Assembly: GCA_900542265.1 (NCBI GenBank)
Contig: UQML01000012.1
Span: 1 to 49,396 of the forward strand
Direction: 5' to 3'
Source of the DNA: an uncultured Eggerthella sp.
GTDB lineage: Bacteria > Actinomycetota > Coriobacteriia > Coriobacteriales > Eggerthellaceae
Length of the DNA: 49,396 bases
Shown here piece by piece: positions 1 to 9,807 of the stretch (positions are counted from its first letter, which is position 1; each line of letters opens with the position of its first letter). The position numbers and the translations under genes were made by a program. The notes under the pieces are model-generated. The model was not told the DNA's origin. It was given only the letters and a program-made list of their open reading frames with translations, and made no database searches.

Positions 1-36
1 AAAAACAGGGTTGCTGAACTGGGGATTTATAGCAAA

Positions 37-143
37 CCAGACACACATTTTGTCCGAGTGAATTTTTGTTTTAAAAGTAAAAATTTTAAGAAAAAAGGGA
101 GCTGACCTGCGTCAACTCCCAAATCCAGACACACATTTTGTCC
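37..143. repeat. 19-bp direct repeat pair
   Basis: The 19-mer CCAGACACACATTTTGTCC occurs exactly at 37-55 and 125-143. Between the copies lie an A/T-rich stretch and a hairpin. No gene is visible in 1-305. The copies could be regulator sites or a duplicated target, but nothing further can be said from the sequence. Confidence 0.7.
91..120 (-). terminator. Second intrinsic terminator behind the surface protein
   Basis: On the minus strand GGGAGTTGA, a 6-nt loop and TCAGCTCCC form a 9-bp stem (one G-U pair) followed directly by TTTTTTC. It lies downstream of the stronger terminator at 190-218, so it is either a back-up terminator or belongs to another transcript. The stem resembles the hydA terminator at 14921. 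Confidence 0.55.
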
Positions 144-189
144 TATAACCCGTGAATTCCATACCTAGCAAAAAGGCTGATAGCTCAAT

Positions 190-218
190 AAAAATGGGAG
201 ACCTCGTCTCCCATTTTT
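190..218 (-). terminator. Intrinsic terminator of the surface-protein gene
   Basis: A perfect 13-bp stem (AAAAATGGGAGAC / GTCTCCCATTTTT) with a CTC loop. T-runs occur on both strands, so it can work bidirectionally. It lies about 90 bp behind the stop codon of the surface-protein gene. Confidence 0.85.
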
Positions 219-254
219 ATTGTATGTACTGTCTTGAGCTGTCTCTATGAAACG

Positions 255-276
255 CTCAACAAGGCATCTCAACAAG
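255..276. repeat. Post-stop tandem duplication (13-bp period)
   Basis: CTCAACAAG occurs at 255-263 and again at 268-276, about 30 bp behind the stop of the surface-protein gene. It belongs to the recurring post-stop duplication pattern described in the findings. Confidence 0.55.
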
Positions 277-305
277 TTGTTTCAATGAGCTGTTGAACTA
301 TGCGT

Positions 306-3300
306 TTATACGTCCTTGGAGAATCGACGCAGTGCAAGGATTGCACCTGCTGCAAGAAGCGCAAGCATGCTAATACCTACAACAGCAAGCGTATTCGTAT
401 CTCCTGTCTTAGTGGTCGAACTTTTTGAGTCATCATCACTGGCTCCCTTTTGGTCAGTATTTGCTCCTTGCGAAGACCCATCGCCATTTTCACCCTGCCC
501 CGCATCAGGCACCGGCTCAAGGACGACCTCTATTGAATGGTTAGCAGCAATGTCAGCAAAGGTGTACTCTGTTGCGTTCACCAATTCAGGATGCTCTACG
601 CCATCGATCAAAACTTTTGCCACCCGATACTTCACACCGTTGTACTCACCAGCAGTCCACGTCACCGTCTGACTTGAGCCTTTACCCACTTCAGTATTTG
701 CGGTAATCGTACCCGGTCCACCGCTAATATGCGTCTCGATCAGGAATTTCTCACCCTGCTCAACATTGTTAGGATTGTCGGTATCACGCTGAAGCGGAGC
801 GATGTCATCTCCCTCTACACGCTTATCAGTGACAAGTGATACCTCATAAGGCCCATCGCCATCAAAAATCCAATCAGGCAGCGTGATCTCCTTGGTATCA
901 GGATCGGTAATAGGAATTACCACCGGATTTGTGCCACCCTTAGGAGTGATGACTACCTCGGTCGGCATATACGTCTCAGGAATATCCCAGCTTACCTTAG
1001 GTGGATTGGCAGGATCGAGCGTGTCCTTATCATAAATACCTCCGCCGGTGATCTCACCAGGACCTCCCTCAATACCCACTTCAATTTCTACCGGAGTTTT
1101 GCCCTGATCTTTGAGAGAGTCAGGAGTTGCGGGATCCTCATTCTCATCAGCGAAGTACACCTTGATGAGATGATCTTTATCGATGTCAGTGATACCCATA
1201 TCCATATGAGTATTCGCATCATTGCGTGTTGGTTGTATAACATTTTCAGCACCAAACTCTGGCGTGATTGCGGCCAGTGCTTGCGCTGTCTGAGCAAGTG
1301 CATCAACGATTTGCTCAGACTGAAGAGCAGCAGCTAACGCATCTGTCGATGGGTCGCTTGCCTCAGGCTGATCAACTGCCTCAGGCTGATCAAACACAGC
1401 TGATGCGTCATCAGTAGCTGGCGTGTCATCTGCCTCTGTCAATCCCGCATTGTCTGATCCAGACGAAGGACTTGGTGTTTCTGTTGTTGTATCTGGCGCT
1501 TTAGCTTCTGCCTCGTCTACCGTAGCACCAGGATCAGGTGTATCGACTACAGAAGATGTAGGAACTTGGGTTGAACCCTGGTCAGCCCCATCGCCATCTG
1601 TTGGCTCAACACGAGTAAACGCATCAACACTGGTAGAAAGAAGTGTTGCCACTGATGCCATGTTTAAACTTGCTTCTGCAGCCTGTTCTGCTGCTCCTGT
1701 TCCTGATGCTTCCTTATAGACTTCTTGTCCATCAACCTCGATATAGGTAATGCGTGCCCCTGCTGCTGCATCGGCATCAATATCAACATAGTGATTGCCC
1801 TTAAATACCGTACGCGACGGTTTAGCAGTGCCATTGCCGTACGTCATGATTTTGACGTTATAGGTAACGGGCTTCAACGTAACAACAACCTCTTTATTTT
1901 CCTTGATATTTGCAAGTTCCAACTCACGGTCATCATTGCCTGCAGCGAGTACATCGTTGACCTTAACACTCACAACCTCATACACTGCATAGTTGGGATC
2001 ACTACGATCTGTTGTTGTTTGAATGATAGGCTCCCACTCAACTTTGTAAGCGCCACCTTTTGTAATCGTTGAGCCGCCAGTAATCATGCCCGGACCACCT
2101 TCGATCTTAGTGGTCACTTGAAGCATGTCTTGCGAAAGCATAGGATCTCCTGCTTCGCTTGCAAGAACGATATCGACCGCATGATTAGCGCTCACGTTCA
2201 TAAACGTATAAGATCCTTGTGCAATTTGATCTGCACTCAATTTCTTGCCGTCAATTGACACGCTTTGCACGCGATATCCTGGAAGCACGCGCCATGCAAT
2301 GGCATGATCGTCACCTTTGGTAGTGATAGCAGACGGACTTATTGCATCAATGCCCGCTGTTGCACCATAGGTATTAACGGTAATGGTATAAAAGCCGTTA
2401 GTTGTTGGAGCTTTGATCACCGGAACCGCAGCAAGCGTTACTACAACCTCATGATTTGCTGTAATTGACTCAAAATTGAATTCTGTTGAGGAAGTGTCGA
2501 TAGGTTTACCATCAACCTCAACAAGAGCGACATAGGCATCTTCACCAGGAGTCCACGCTACGTGAGTATTTGAGCCTTTAATCACACTCATGCTTGGCGT
2601 AATAGTTGCTCCAACAGTTGCGCCTTTAAGCTTTGTGATGATGTGACACGTTACTGCTTCTGGATCAGTTGTCGCAGGTGGATTTTCTACCACATAGATA
2701 ATGTCAACTTCGACATCGGTGTCATCTGGGTCAGGATAAACCACATGAATGTGATACTCACCAGGCTCACTTGGGTCAATCTCAGGAACTACAGTTCCGC
2801 CCTTGGTAATGGTGATAATAGGATCAACGTCTTCTGGAATTCCTGGCTTATCACCACCGGGGTTATCAGGGTTGTCAGGGTTGTCGCCTGGCGTGGGGAA
2901 ATGCTCTTCGATAATCTTTTTAATCTCATCGTCCCCAATAGGATCTGGCTTTGGCGCCGTTGGCTTTACTGGCTCTTCAATAACAATAGGATCAGGATCA
3001 CCCTCTTCGGTTTCAGTAATATTGACAACAGGCCGCTCGGTAACTTTAAGTTGTGCCGTATTAAGCTTCACAACATAGTTGCCATTTTCTGTCAAGAAGC
3101 CTTGAGCGCCACCTTGACCTTTAACCTTCGAATAATGAGGAGTCAAAATATAGGTACCCACTTGCGGATTGTCAGCATCAAAGACAAGGCCGCCGCGTGT
3201 TTGCACGGTATAGGTATCGTCACCTAAAACGTCTGCAATGGTGTCACCGGGAACAAGAGAATTTTGAGGAAGCGTTGCGATGTCGGCATCTGCTGCCGCT

Positions 3301-5375
3301 TCTGTCGCATTGGTGTGATACGTAGGCTCGGTCGCCTCTTTATTAGTAGGATCCACGTAAGCAACACCCGTGATCCATGTCGAAAGATCATAGGTTGGAT
3401 CTTGTGGATAGCGAGCATCAATCACCAATTCACGAGGAGCAATAATTCCCTTTACTGTAAGGTCTCCACCACTCTGCAATCCTTTAATTGCGTAGTCAGC
3501 AGCCTCAAGTCCGTGAATCTCAACACCATGCAAAACGAGTTCTTTGCCGGTGCCTGCATTACTATCCACATACGTTGCATCCGTGTAGGTGATGTAAGCC
3601 TGCGCGCCTTTTGGTACTAGATCAGAAATATTAATGCTACCACCTGGAAGCGTATTAGTTCCGTCATAAGTCTTGAGGTAATTACGACCCATGACTGAAA
3701 CCTTAGTCCCTTCTGGGTTACTAGGATCAGCAGGATCTACGTCAGTAATAATTGTATCTTTGGTTCCATCAGGTACATAGTTAGGGTTGTCAGGATTATT
3801 CGGATTATTGGGGTCGTCAGGATCAAGAGGATGGTCAGGATCCTCAGGCACCGATGGAGTTACCGGTGTTGCTGGATCAGTTAAATCAAGACTTTTCTGA
3901 ACAATCTTAAATGTGGTTGATCCAGGTTTGTAATCAACCAAACCACCTTTTTGACCATCTGCTTGTTCAAAGGGTTGTTGGAATACTGCATTAGAAACAA
4001 CCTTGTAGGTACCAACATGCTTAGGTTCTTCATCCATCAAAATCCAGTCAGCATCTCTGTTGACATTGCCGCCTGGTTTTAATTGGTAAAACGTACGCGT
4101 TGGTGTTGTTGGTTCGGTAATAAAGTTTTTGTTTGCATCACGTCCGGTAATAGTGACAACATCACCACCGTTAACGTTTTCTCTGATAGATAGAGGCTGA
4201 CCTACTGAAATATTATCTGCCTCTGTTGTAATGGTCTTGCCTTCAGGGTCAATGTTGATATCAACCTTTACATAAACATCAACATTGGCATCCCCATCGC
4301 CACCTGATGTGTCAGCACCCGAGTCATCGTCACCCTCCATGCCGCCATACTCAATAACATAGAAGCATTGATTGGTATTAGCGTAGTCATTCCATTGACC
4401 AGATTTCGAAGAGAAAAAGTGCATGCAGAATTCTCCGCTGGAATTATTAGGCTCCCCTGAAGCCCAATTGAGAAAGACCGGATCCCCATCAGGATCAGGT
4501 GCAGCTACTTGTCCTCCCAAAGGACCATATGAACAAATCTTTCCTTTTTCAGGTCCGTCAGTCCAAAAATAGAATTCCGTAGAACCAGTATGTGTAGTTG
4601 CAGGGATAGTAATACCTTTAGATTTATACCAATCTACATACGTGTTCTTAATAGGAGCAGTGTAAGTGTCCCAACTTGTTGCTGCAGTCCAACAGTTCTC
4701 ACCAATCATGGTGTAAACATAATCATGCTCTGCCTGACTCGTAACCGTTACAAGATAGCCTTGCATGCCCATATATTTTTTGGTCTTACAAGCCTCGTAG
4801 GCCGTTTCCCAATTCACCTTGGTTTTAACCGTTTCGTAGTAGTGACCATTGAGGGAGTTGTAATCAACCAGAGTGTTCACCGGATCAAAACTTGCAATCA
4901 TACGCAAGCTTTTTGTGCTGGTACCGTCAAGCGTAATTTCAAGGTTTTGGCGTAAGTATTCTGCCCATTCATCAGCAGTTGCACCATCGGTCACATTAAT
5001 TGAGACATTAGCACGCTTACTACCATCATAACGTACGAATTTACCTGAACCAGCAAGAGCAATACTGTCATTTGCCGTGATAGCAGAAGTAAACTGAACG
5101 GTAATAGATTTGATTTTACGATCAGTGTTTGATTCAACGGTTAAGCGAGGGAATCGATACGTGTTGGTTGTCCCCTCTTTAAGTTCCGCAGCGCCTGCTT
5201 TAATTACAAGCGTAACACCATCAACTGTTGTTGAACCTGATTGAGTGTCGTCTTGCATTGCTGCTACTTCATCCGCCCACGCAACATGCGACATATTCCC
5301 GAGCGGAATCATCAGCGTGGAAGCCAGAATAAAGGCAAGCGTCACAAGCAAGCTTTTCTTTCCAATGTGCTCCAT
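306..5375 (-). CDS. Large secreted surface protein with C-type lectin domain
   Basis: A 1689-residue protein, probably cell-wall attached and involved in adhesion (inferred). Residues 1-35 form a signal peptide ending near VAWADE. Residues about 177-345 look like a C-type lectin domain, with paired Cys/Trp, a GEPNNS motif and a final FYVIEYGG strand. A Pro/Asp/Asn-rich linker follows (about 510-545), then an MBG/YDG-like segment with YLKTYDGTN. From about 910 to 1630 there are roughly six diverged 80-90 residue beta-repeats, with motifs such as GGPGxIT, a lone Gly-Ser/Lys turn, a V-x-W strand and xANHxVxVxL. A long acidic Ser/Thr/Ala linker interrupts them (about 1230-1400). The tail has KTGD at 1656-1659, a hydrophobic helix and RRFSK, so it is a sortase-type signal, but the usual Pro is replaced by Thr. 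The ATG is preceded by GAAAGAAGG. The exact ligand is unknown. Confidence 0.85.
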   Translation of the reverse strand: MEHIGKKSLLVTLAFILASTLMIPLGNMSHVAWADEVAAMQDDTQSGSTTVDGVTLVIKAGAAELKEGTTNTYRFPRLTVESNTDRKIKSITVQFTSAITANDSIALAGSGKFVRYDGSKRANVSINVTDGATADEWAEYLRQNLEITLDGTSTKSLRMIASFDPVNTLVDYNSLNGHYYETVKTKVNWETAYEACKTKKYMGMQGYLVTVTSQAEHDYVYTMIGENCWTAATSWDTYTAPIKNTYVDWYKSKGITIPATTHTGSTEFYFWTDGPEKGKICSYGPLGGQVAAPDPDGDPVFLNWASGEPNNSSGEFCMHFFSSKSGQWNDYANTNQCFYVIEYGGMEGDDDSGADTSGGDGDANVDVYVKVDINIDPEGKTITTEADNISVGQPLSIRENVNGGDVVTITGRDANKNFITEPTTPTRTFYQLKPGGNVNRDADWILMDEEPKHVGTYKVVSNAVFQQPFEQADGQKGGLVDYKPGSTTFKIVQKSLDLTDPATPVTPSVPEDPDHPLDPDDPNNPNNPDNPNYVPDGTKDTIITDVDPADPSNPEGTKVSVMGRNYLKTYDGTNTLPGGSINISDLVPKGAQAYITYTDATYVDSNAGTGKELVLHGVEIHGLEAADYAIKGLQSGGDLTVKGIIAPRELVIDARYPQDPTYDLSTWITGVAYVDPTNKEATEPTYHTNATEAAADADIATLPQNSLVPGDTIADVLGDDTYTVQTRGGLVFDADNPQVGTYILTPHYSKVKGQGGAQGFLTENGNYVVKLNTAQLKVTERPVVNITETEEGDPDPIVIEEPVKPTAPKPDPIGDDEIKKIIEEHFPTPGDNPDNPDNPGGDKPGIPEDVDPIITITKGGTVVPEIDPSEPGEYHIHVVYPDPDDTDVEVDIIYVVENPPATTDPEAVTCHIITKLKGATVGATITPSMSVIKGSNTHVAWTPGEDAYVALVEVDGKPIDTSSTEFNFESITANHEVVVTLAAVPVIKAPTTNGFYTITVNTYGATAGIDAISPSAITTKGDDHAIAWRVLPGYRVQSVSIDGKKLSADQIAQGSYTFMNVSANHAVDIVLASEAGDPMLSQDMLQVTTKIEGGPGMITGGSTITKGGAYKVEWEPIIQTTTDRSDPNYAVYEVVSVKVNDVLAAGNDDRELELANIKENKEVVVTLKPVTYNVKIMTYGNGTAKPSRTVFKGNHYVDIDADAAAGARITYIEVDGQEVYKEASGTGAAEQAAEASLNMASVATLLSTSVDAFTRVEPTDGDGADQGSTQVPTSSVVDTPDPGATVDEAEAKAPDTTTETPSPSSGSDNAGLTEADDTPATDDASAVFDQPEAVDQPEASDPSTDALAAALQSEQIVDALAQTAQALAAITPEFGAENVIQPTRNDANTHMDMGITDIDKDHLIKVYFADENEDPATPDSLKDQGKTPVEIEVGIEGGPGEITGGGIYDKDTLDPANPPKVSWDIPETYMPTEVVITPKGGTNPVVIPITDPDTKEITLPDWIFDGDGPYEVSLVTDKRVEGDDIAPLQRDTDNPNNVEQGEKFLIETHISGGPGTITANTEVGKGSSQTVTWTAGEYNGVKYRVAKVLIDGVEHPELVNATEYTFADIAANHSIEVVLEPVPDAGQGENGDGSSQGANTDQKGASDDDSKSSTTKTGDTNTLAVVGISMLALLAAGAILALRRFSKDV

Positions 5376-5505
5376 AATGACCTTCTTTCAAGCAGGAGAT
5401 CACACTTTTAGAACACGCATTTACTTCGTCCTAGCTACTTACCCGTGAAGTTACATCCGTGTGTATTCCTGCCATAGCCCGATACAAACAAAGTCATATG
5501 GTTAA

Positions 5506-5534
5506 ATTTTGTCACCGCGTTCTTACTATTTCAA
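5506..5534 (-). promoter_or_regulatory. Candidate promoter of the surface-protein gene
   Basis: On the minus strand TTGAAA, 17 bp and CAAAAT resemble a vegetative promoter about 130 bp upstream of the ATG. The -10 box matches consensus only 4/6, so this is tentative. Confidence 0.3.
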
Positions 5535-5659
5535 TACTTTTTTGATACCAAATAGCTAGATTTTAGTAATAAACTACAATTTTTTCGTTGCGTTTAAGTT
5601 TTCTCAAAACCTTAACCTTCCAAAAAAATCGGGCTTCATTTCAAAAAATGCTTTGGGTC

Positions 5660-5930
5660 TCTACAAATAATTCCTCGAAAATCAAAAATGTATCAGGTCC
5701 TCTTTTTTGTTTTTTACGCCTTTCGTGACAAGATAAGACTTTCAGCGAGCTTTCCTCCTCATCGCATTCTGACAAGGCAGATATTTTATGCATCACTTGT
5801 CCAATAACGTGACAAAACAGGTACTTTGTGTGAGGTTTATAGCTTCTTTTTATGCGGGCGATGGGGTTGCTAAGACACGCAACCCTCCCAGAAAGTCGAA
5901 TCTCGTCAAAAATGCCCTCAAAAATCAAAA
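5660..5930 (-). repeat. Dispersed repeat copy A
   Basis: This intergenic block is clearly homologous to 24250-24450 in inverted orientation. Both copies have imperfect inverted arms: minus strand TTTTTGACGAGATTCGACTTTC near 5889-5913, and GAAAGTCTTATCTTGTCACG near 5733-5755. They enclose a strongly conserved core containing CCCCATCGC, CGCATAAAAAGAAGC and CCTCACACAAAGTACC. Copy A also has a near-perfect 16-bp direct repeat (CCTCRAAAATCAAAAA) at both edges. An open frame of 115 codons (5641-5988, minus) runs through it and shares the peptide NPIARIKRS..PHTKY.FCH with copy B. It could be a MITE-like element, a degraded gene family or a structured RNA. Confidence 0.65.
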
Positions 5931-5963
5931 AAGAGTCGTTTTCAAGCATAAGCTGAATGGCCG

Positions 5964-6004
5964 CACAAGAAAAAAGAGCCAGAGACACTACGTCTCCAGC
6001 TCTT
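5964..6004 (-). terminator. Intrinsic terminator behind the antiporter gene
   Basis: On the minus strand AAGAGCTGGAGAC, a 5-nt loop and GTCTCTGGCTCTT form a 13-bp stem with minor mismatches followed by TTTTCTTG. It lies about 75 bp behind the nhaC-type stop codon. Confidence 0.75.
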
Positions 6005-6049
6005 CCAAAAGATTGTTTTATAGGGTTGGCTGCTATGCCCCCTCTTTGC

Positions 6050-6107
6050 TCAACTTAGTTTAGCTTTACTTAATGTTATTTAACTTTGCTTAGTTTTGCT
6101 CCGAATT
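6050..6107. repeat. Degenerate post-stop duplication
   Basis: On the minus strand the last codons of the antiporter gene (AGCAAAACTAAGCAAAGTT) reappear in diverged form 28 bp later (AGTAAAGCTAAACTAAGTT), beyond the TAA. Confidence 0.45.
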
Positions 6108-7711
6108 CCCAAAATGACAACAATAGCAATCACAACAGCAATGCCGCCAATCAATGATGGCCACGGACTTCCGGTGAAACCAGAAATAAAGTAACCCAGG
6201 GCACACACACCTGCAACGATAGAAGCATAAGGAATCTGCGTTGCAACGTGACGTAAGTGATTACAGTCTGCACCTGCTGAGGACAAAATAGTCGTATCCG
6301 AAATAGGCGAGATATGGTCACCATACACAGCGCCCGCAAGAGTTGCGCCGATAGTCACCAAGAAAAGCGGATCAGACTCAGGGAACACGCCTAAGACAAT
6401 AGGCAAGATTAACGCGATCGTACCCCATGAGGTGCCCATCGCAAATCCAATAAAAGCAGAAACAATAAAGATAATAAGCGGCAAGAATTGCAAGCCAAAG
6501 CCAATCGTTTGCAAAAACGTTGCTACAAAGTCTCCCGTTCCCAACATATAACGACAGCATCCGCCCAAGGACCACGCAAGAACCAAAATCATAATGGCTC
6601 CGACCATTGAACGCACGCCTTCAGACATACCCTCAATAAAGCGCTGCAGGTTAAGAAGTTTGCGCGGTAAAAACATTACTGCAGCAATGGTAATAGCAAC
6701 CACCGCACCAATACAAAGACCTGAAACAGGATCCTCGCCAACAGCAACTGCAAATTCTACGCCCTCAAAGAAGCCACCTACATAGAGCATGCCCACAATG
6801 GAGAAGATGATCAAAATCAAAATAGGAACAACAAGGTCATACACTTTACCACGCGTTGAAACATCAAGTCCCTTGAACTCCTCCATAGCTGCACCGGCAG
6901 TTTCTTCCAAATCAGAGTTCTCGGTAATGATAGTCTCCATCGCTTCACCCTCATGAGGAAGGCGCGCATGGCTGATTGCATCAAGAGGAGTGTCATCCTC
7001 AGGAATCTCATGAATCGTATGCTCGGCAAAATCTTCCTGAGCCTTTTTCATAGAACCCCAGTCGTGACCCATAATACATACAGCAAACACAAAAACAATG
7101 GTGAGTAATGCGTACAAGTTATAGGGAATGGAAGCGATAAAAGTATTGAAACCGTCTTCTCCTAAATAGCCGCCAACAGCAACAGCCCAAGAAGAAACAG
7201 GAGCAATAATACAAATAGGAGCAGCGGTTGAATCGATAATCCATGCAAGTTTTTCGTGACTAATTTTAAACTTATCCGTTACAGGACGCATAACTGCGCC
7301 CACGGTAAGACAGTTAAAATAGTCGTCCACAAAAATCAACACACCTAAAACTGCCGTCATAACAGAAGCCATACGAGCGCTTTTGATGTGTTGAGAAACC
7401 CATGCTGCATAAGCACGCGAACCACCTGCTACGGTTATGAGCATGGTAAGAGCTCCTAGCAATGCCAAGAACAATATCAATGCTGCATTGCCTGCAATTT
7501 TGTCAGCAAACATGGCCGGCAAAAGACAGAAAGCAGATACGACAGAATCAACGCTTACTCCATCGAGCACAAATTCATAAATAAACAGGCCAGACAAAAC
7601 GCCAACCGTTAACGACGAATACACCTCTTTAGTAATGAGTGCTAAACCCAACGCTAGCAACGGCGGCACAATTGACCAAGCGCCGGTAGCTAGTAATTCC
7701 ATTCCCTCCAT
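6080..7711 (-). CDS. NhaC-family Na+/H+ antiporter
   Basis: A polytopic inner-membrane protein of about 543 residues, predicted to exchange Na+ for H+ (possibly another organic cation or acid). It has two homologous hydrophobic halves: TM segments at roughly 10-250, a cytoplasmic acidic loop around 225-285, then TM segments to the end. The family-like stretches FVDDYFNCLTVGAVMRP, WIIDSTAAPICIIAP and GAVYGDHISPISDTT support an NhaC-type antiporter. I start at the ATG reading MEGMELL, because AGGAGAG sits 7 bases upstream. An upstream in-frame GTG would overlap that ribosome site. It is a single gene with its own terminator. Regulation is not evident. Confidence 0.8.
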   Translation of the reverse strand: MEGMELLATGAWSIVPPLLALGLALITKEVYSSLTVGVLSGLFIYEFVLDGVSVDSVVSAFCLLPAMFADKIAGNAALILFLALLGALTMLITVAGGSRAYAAWVSQHIKSARMASVMTAVLGVLIFVDDYFNCLTVGAVMRPVTDKFKISHEKLAWIIDSTAAPICIIAPVSSWAVAVGGYLGEDGFNTFIASIPYNLYALLTIVFVFAVCIMGHDWGSMKKAQEDFAEHTIHEIPEDDTPLDAISHARLPHEGEAMETIITENSDLEETAGAAMEEFKGLDVSTRGKVYDLVVPILILIIFSIVGMLYVGGFFEGVEFAVAVGEDPVSGLCIGAVVAITIAAVMFLPRKLLNLQRFIEGMSEGVRSMVGAIMILVLAWSLGGCCRYMLGTGDFVATFLQTIGFGLQFLPLIIFIVSAFIGFAMGTSWGTIALILPIVLGVFPESDPLFLVTIGATLAGAVYGDHISPISDTTILSSAGADCNHLRHVATQIPYASIVAGVCALGYFISGFTGSPWPSLIGGIAVVIAIVVILGIRSKTKQS

Positions 7712-7865
7712 GGGAACTCTCCTCACCTGACATACTTTACCTTTGTGATATATGCCCCCTATGTACTACATGTTTGTCTCAGTGCACCACCTGCACACAC
7801 TGCAGTATATACAGCACGTATATCGAACCTATTGTAGCCGTAGTTTTTAAACGCTTTAGCTTTTA

Positions 7866-7901
7866 GGCACCATAAAATAGGTAGAAGAGAAGAATTTATT
7901 T
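7866..7901. other. A/T-rich hairpin between transporter genes
   Basis: ACCATAAAATA and TATTTTATTGGT form an 11-bp arm pair with a one-base bulge. There is no T-tract directly after it on the minus strand, so a terminator role for the upstream symporter gene is uncertain. The rest of the 7712-7913 gap should hold the antiporter promoter but no convincing -35/-10 pair stands out. Confidence 0.35.
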
Positions 7902-7913
7902 TATTGGTAAAAC

Positions 7914-9527
7914 TTAGCTTTTTGGCGATGGGGTGTCCTGCGCACCTTCATGAGCAAGACGAGCCTTGTTAGCCGCGCGTGCCTGCGCCACCTCTTCTTC
8001 GACTTCATGCATAAATTCACGATCGATTGCACCCTCAACAGCAGGCGGCTTAATATCAAAGGGAACACGTGGCGTTACCAAACTTACAATCGGGACTATC
8101 ACAAGCGACAAAATCATTGCAAGAGCACCACAGTTAATGGGGCTTGCAATCCAAGGGGTACCAACAAAGCCTGCAATCATATTGCCTGTTGTCAAGCCAA
8201 CGCCCAAGATGAAGGACGCCCAAACCGCAGCTTTAGATACGCGACCTGAAAAAAGTCCCCAGAAAAAAGGCCCTAAGAAAGCACCCGCCAGAGCACCCCA
8301 TGAAATACTCATAAGCTGCGCAATAAAGGTAATCGTTGAGTTATATTGCACCAGCGCAATGACCGATGAAATCACTACAAAGACAATGAGCAATCCGCGC
8401 ATCCAGCCAATTTGCTGTTTCTCACTCATCTTTTTAATAACATTGCCTTTAATTAAGTCGAGTGTCAGCGTTGACGATGAGGTCAATACCAAAGACGACA
8501 ACGTCGACATCGAAGCAGAAAGCACCAATACCACAACAATACCAAGCAAAATATCGGGTAAGCCAGAAAGCATCGTAGGAATAATTGAGTCATAAATAGG
8601 AGTACCATTTGCAGCGTAGGCAATCTCATCGCCAAATAGACGACCAAATCCACCCAAGAAGTATGAACCACCGGCAACGACAAACGCAAAAATGGTGGAA
8701 ATAATCGCACCTTGTTTAATAGCAGGGCCAGACTTAATAGCGTAAAACTTGGTAATCATCTGCGGCAAGCCCCAGGTGCCAAGCGAAGTCAAAATAATAA
8801 CACCCATCAAATTAAAGAGATCGGGTCCAAACATAGAAACAAAGGCACCTTCCAAAGGACTTCCTTCTGCCGGGATAGTCGAAAGTGTGATGATCGCCTC
8901 GGAAAAACCACCCTGCCCTGCAAGTACCGCCGCAATAACAGCGATAATGCCCACAAGCATAATGAGACCTTGAATAAAGTCATTCATAACCGTTGCCATG
9001 TAGCCACCAAGCACAACATAAATGCACGTGACAACTGCCATACCAATGACACACCACTCATAAGGCAAGCCAAACGCCATACCAAAGAGGCGCGAAAGGC
9101 CGTTATAAACAGAAGCGGTATAAGGGATCAAGAAAACGAAGATGATAGCAGCTGAAGCAATACGCAGACCCTTTGATCGGTAACGCTTGCCAAAAAATTC
9201 CGGCATCGTAGTCGCACGCAAACGCTGCGTCATCTCGCGCGTACGAGGACCCAGTACCCACCATGCCAGCAAGGAACCGAGCACCGCATTGCCAATGCCA
9301 ATCCAAAACGCAGCGAGACCATACTTCCAACCAAACTGGCCCGCATAACCAACAAAGATTACCGCAGAGAAATAACTGGTACCAAAAGCAAATGCTGAAA
9401 GCCAGGGGCCAACATTGCGGCCTCCTAAGATAAACCCGTCAACACTTTTTGAATGTGATCGGGACAAAATACCAACGCCAACAACGACACCGATAAAAAT
9501 GACAATGATACATATTTTGGCAATCAT
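7914..9527 (-). CDS. Sodium:solute symporter (SSS/PutP family)
   Basis: A 537-residue integral membrane symporter with about 13 hydrophobic segments. The N-terminal region VDGFILGGRNVGPWLSAFAF followed by GTSYFSAVIFVGYAG is typical of the proline/pantothenate branch of the solute:sodium symporter family. Another conserved block is LSASMSTLSSLVLTSSSTL, where Ser/Thr residues of the family bind Na+ (family knowledge). The C-terminal 60 residues are a charged cytoplasmic tail. Substrate is uncertain: an amino acid such as proline, pantothenate or a monocarboxylate. GAGAAAAG lies before the ATG. It shares Na+ dependence with the antiporter gene next to it, which could recharge the gradient. Confidence 0.85.
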   Translation of the reverse strand: MIAKICIIVIFIGVVVGVGILSRSHSKSVDGFILGGRNVGPWLSAFAFGTSYFSAVIFVGYAGQFGWKYGLAAFWIGIGNAVLGSLLAWWVLGPRTREMTQRLRATTMPEFFGKRYRSKGLRIASAAIIFVFLIPYTASVYNGLSRLFGMAFGLPYEWCVIGMAVVTCIYVVLGGYMATVMNDFIQGLIMLVGIIAVIAAVLAGQGGFSEAIITLSTIPAEGSPLEGAFVSMFGPDLFNLMGVIILTSLGTWGLPQMITKFYAIKSGPAIKQGAIISTIFAFVVAGGSYFLGGFGRLFGDEIAYAANGTPIYDSIIPTMLSGLPDILLGIVVVLVLSASMSTLSSLVLTSSSTLTLDLIKGNVIKKMSEKQQIGWMRGLLIVFVVISSVIALVQYNSTITFIAQLMSISWGALAGAFLGPFFWGLFSGRVSKAAVWASFILGVGLTTGNMIAGFVGTPWIASPINCGALAMILSLVIVPIVSLVTPRVPFDIKPPAVEGAIDREFMHEVEEEVAQARAANKARLAHEGAQDTPSPKS

Positions 9528-9807
9528 GATGCTTTTCTCTTTTTGTTCTCGGATACCTTTTACTTACTCTGGCGCAGCGCTGCTAGCTGGTGCAACACGG
9601 TTGCTCTACGATAGCGCTATAGCATTACGCTGTTACAACTCAGTACCGCTTCAGCACTCCACCGCACTAAAGTGCATGCGGTCTGTTAGCCTACCACAGC
9701 CTTTTTTCACGTTGCGTGATAATGAATTGCTTTTTGGATTACGTCTATTTTTCACACGATGAATGGGTTCACACTTGTTGGCCTATGCTATGTTTGCAAG
9801 CAATACA

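Noticed and set aside
2643..3227. 194-codon ORF on the plus strand within the surface-protein gene
   Set aside because: It lies antisense to a well-supported gene, its translation has no domain character and it has no ribosome site.
7966..8595. 209-codon ORF on the plus strand opposite the sodium symporter
   Set aside because: It is a shadow of the symporter gene's codon pattern; the minus-strand product has clear family motifs.
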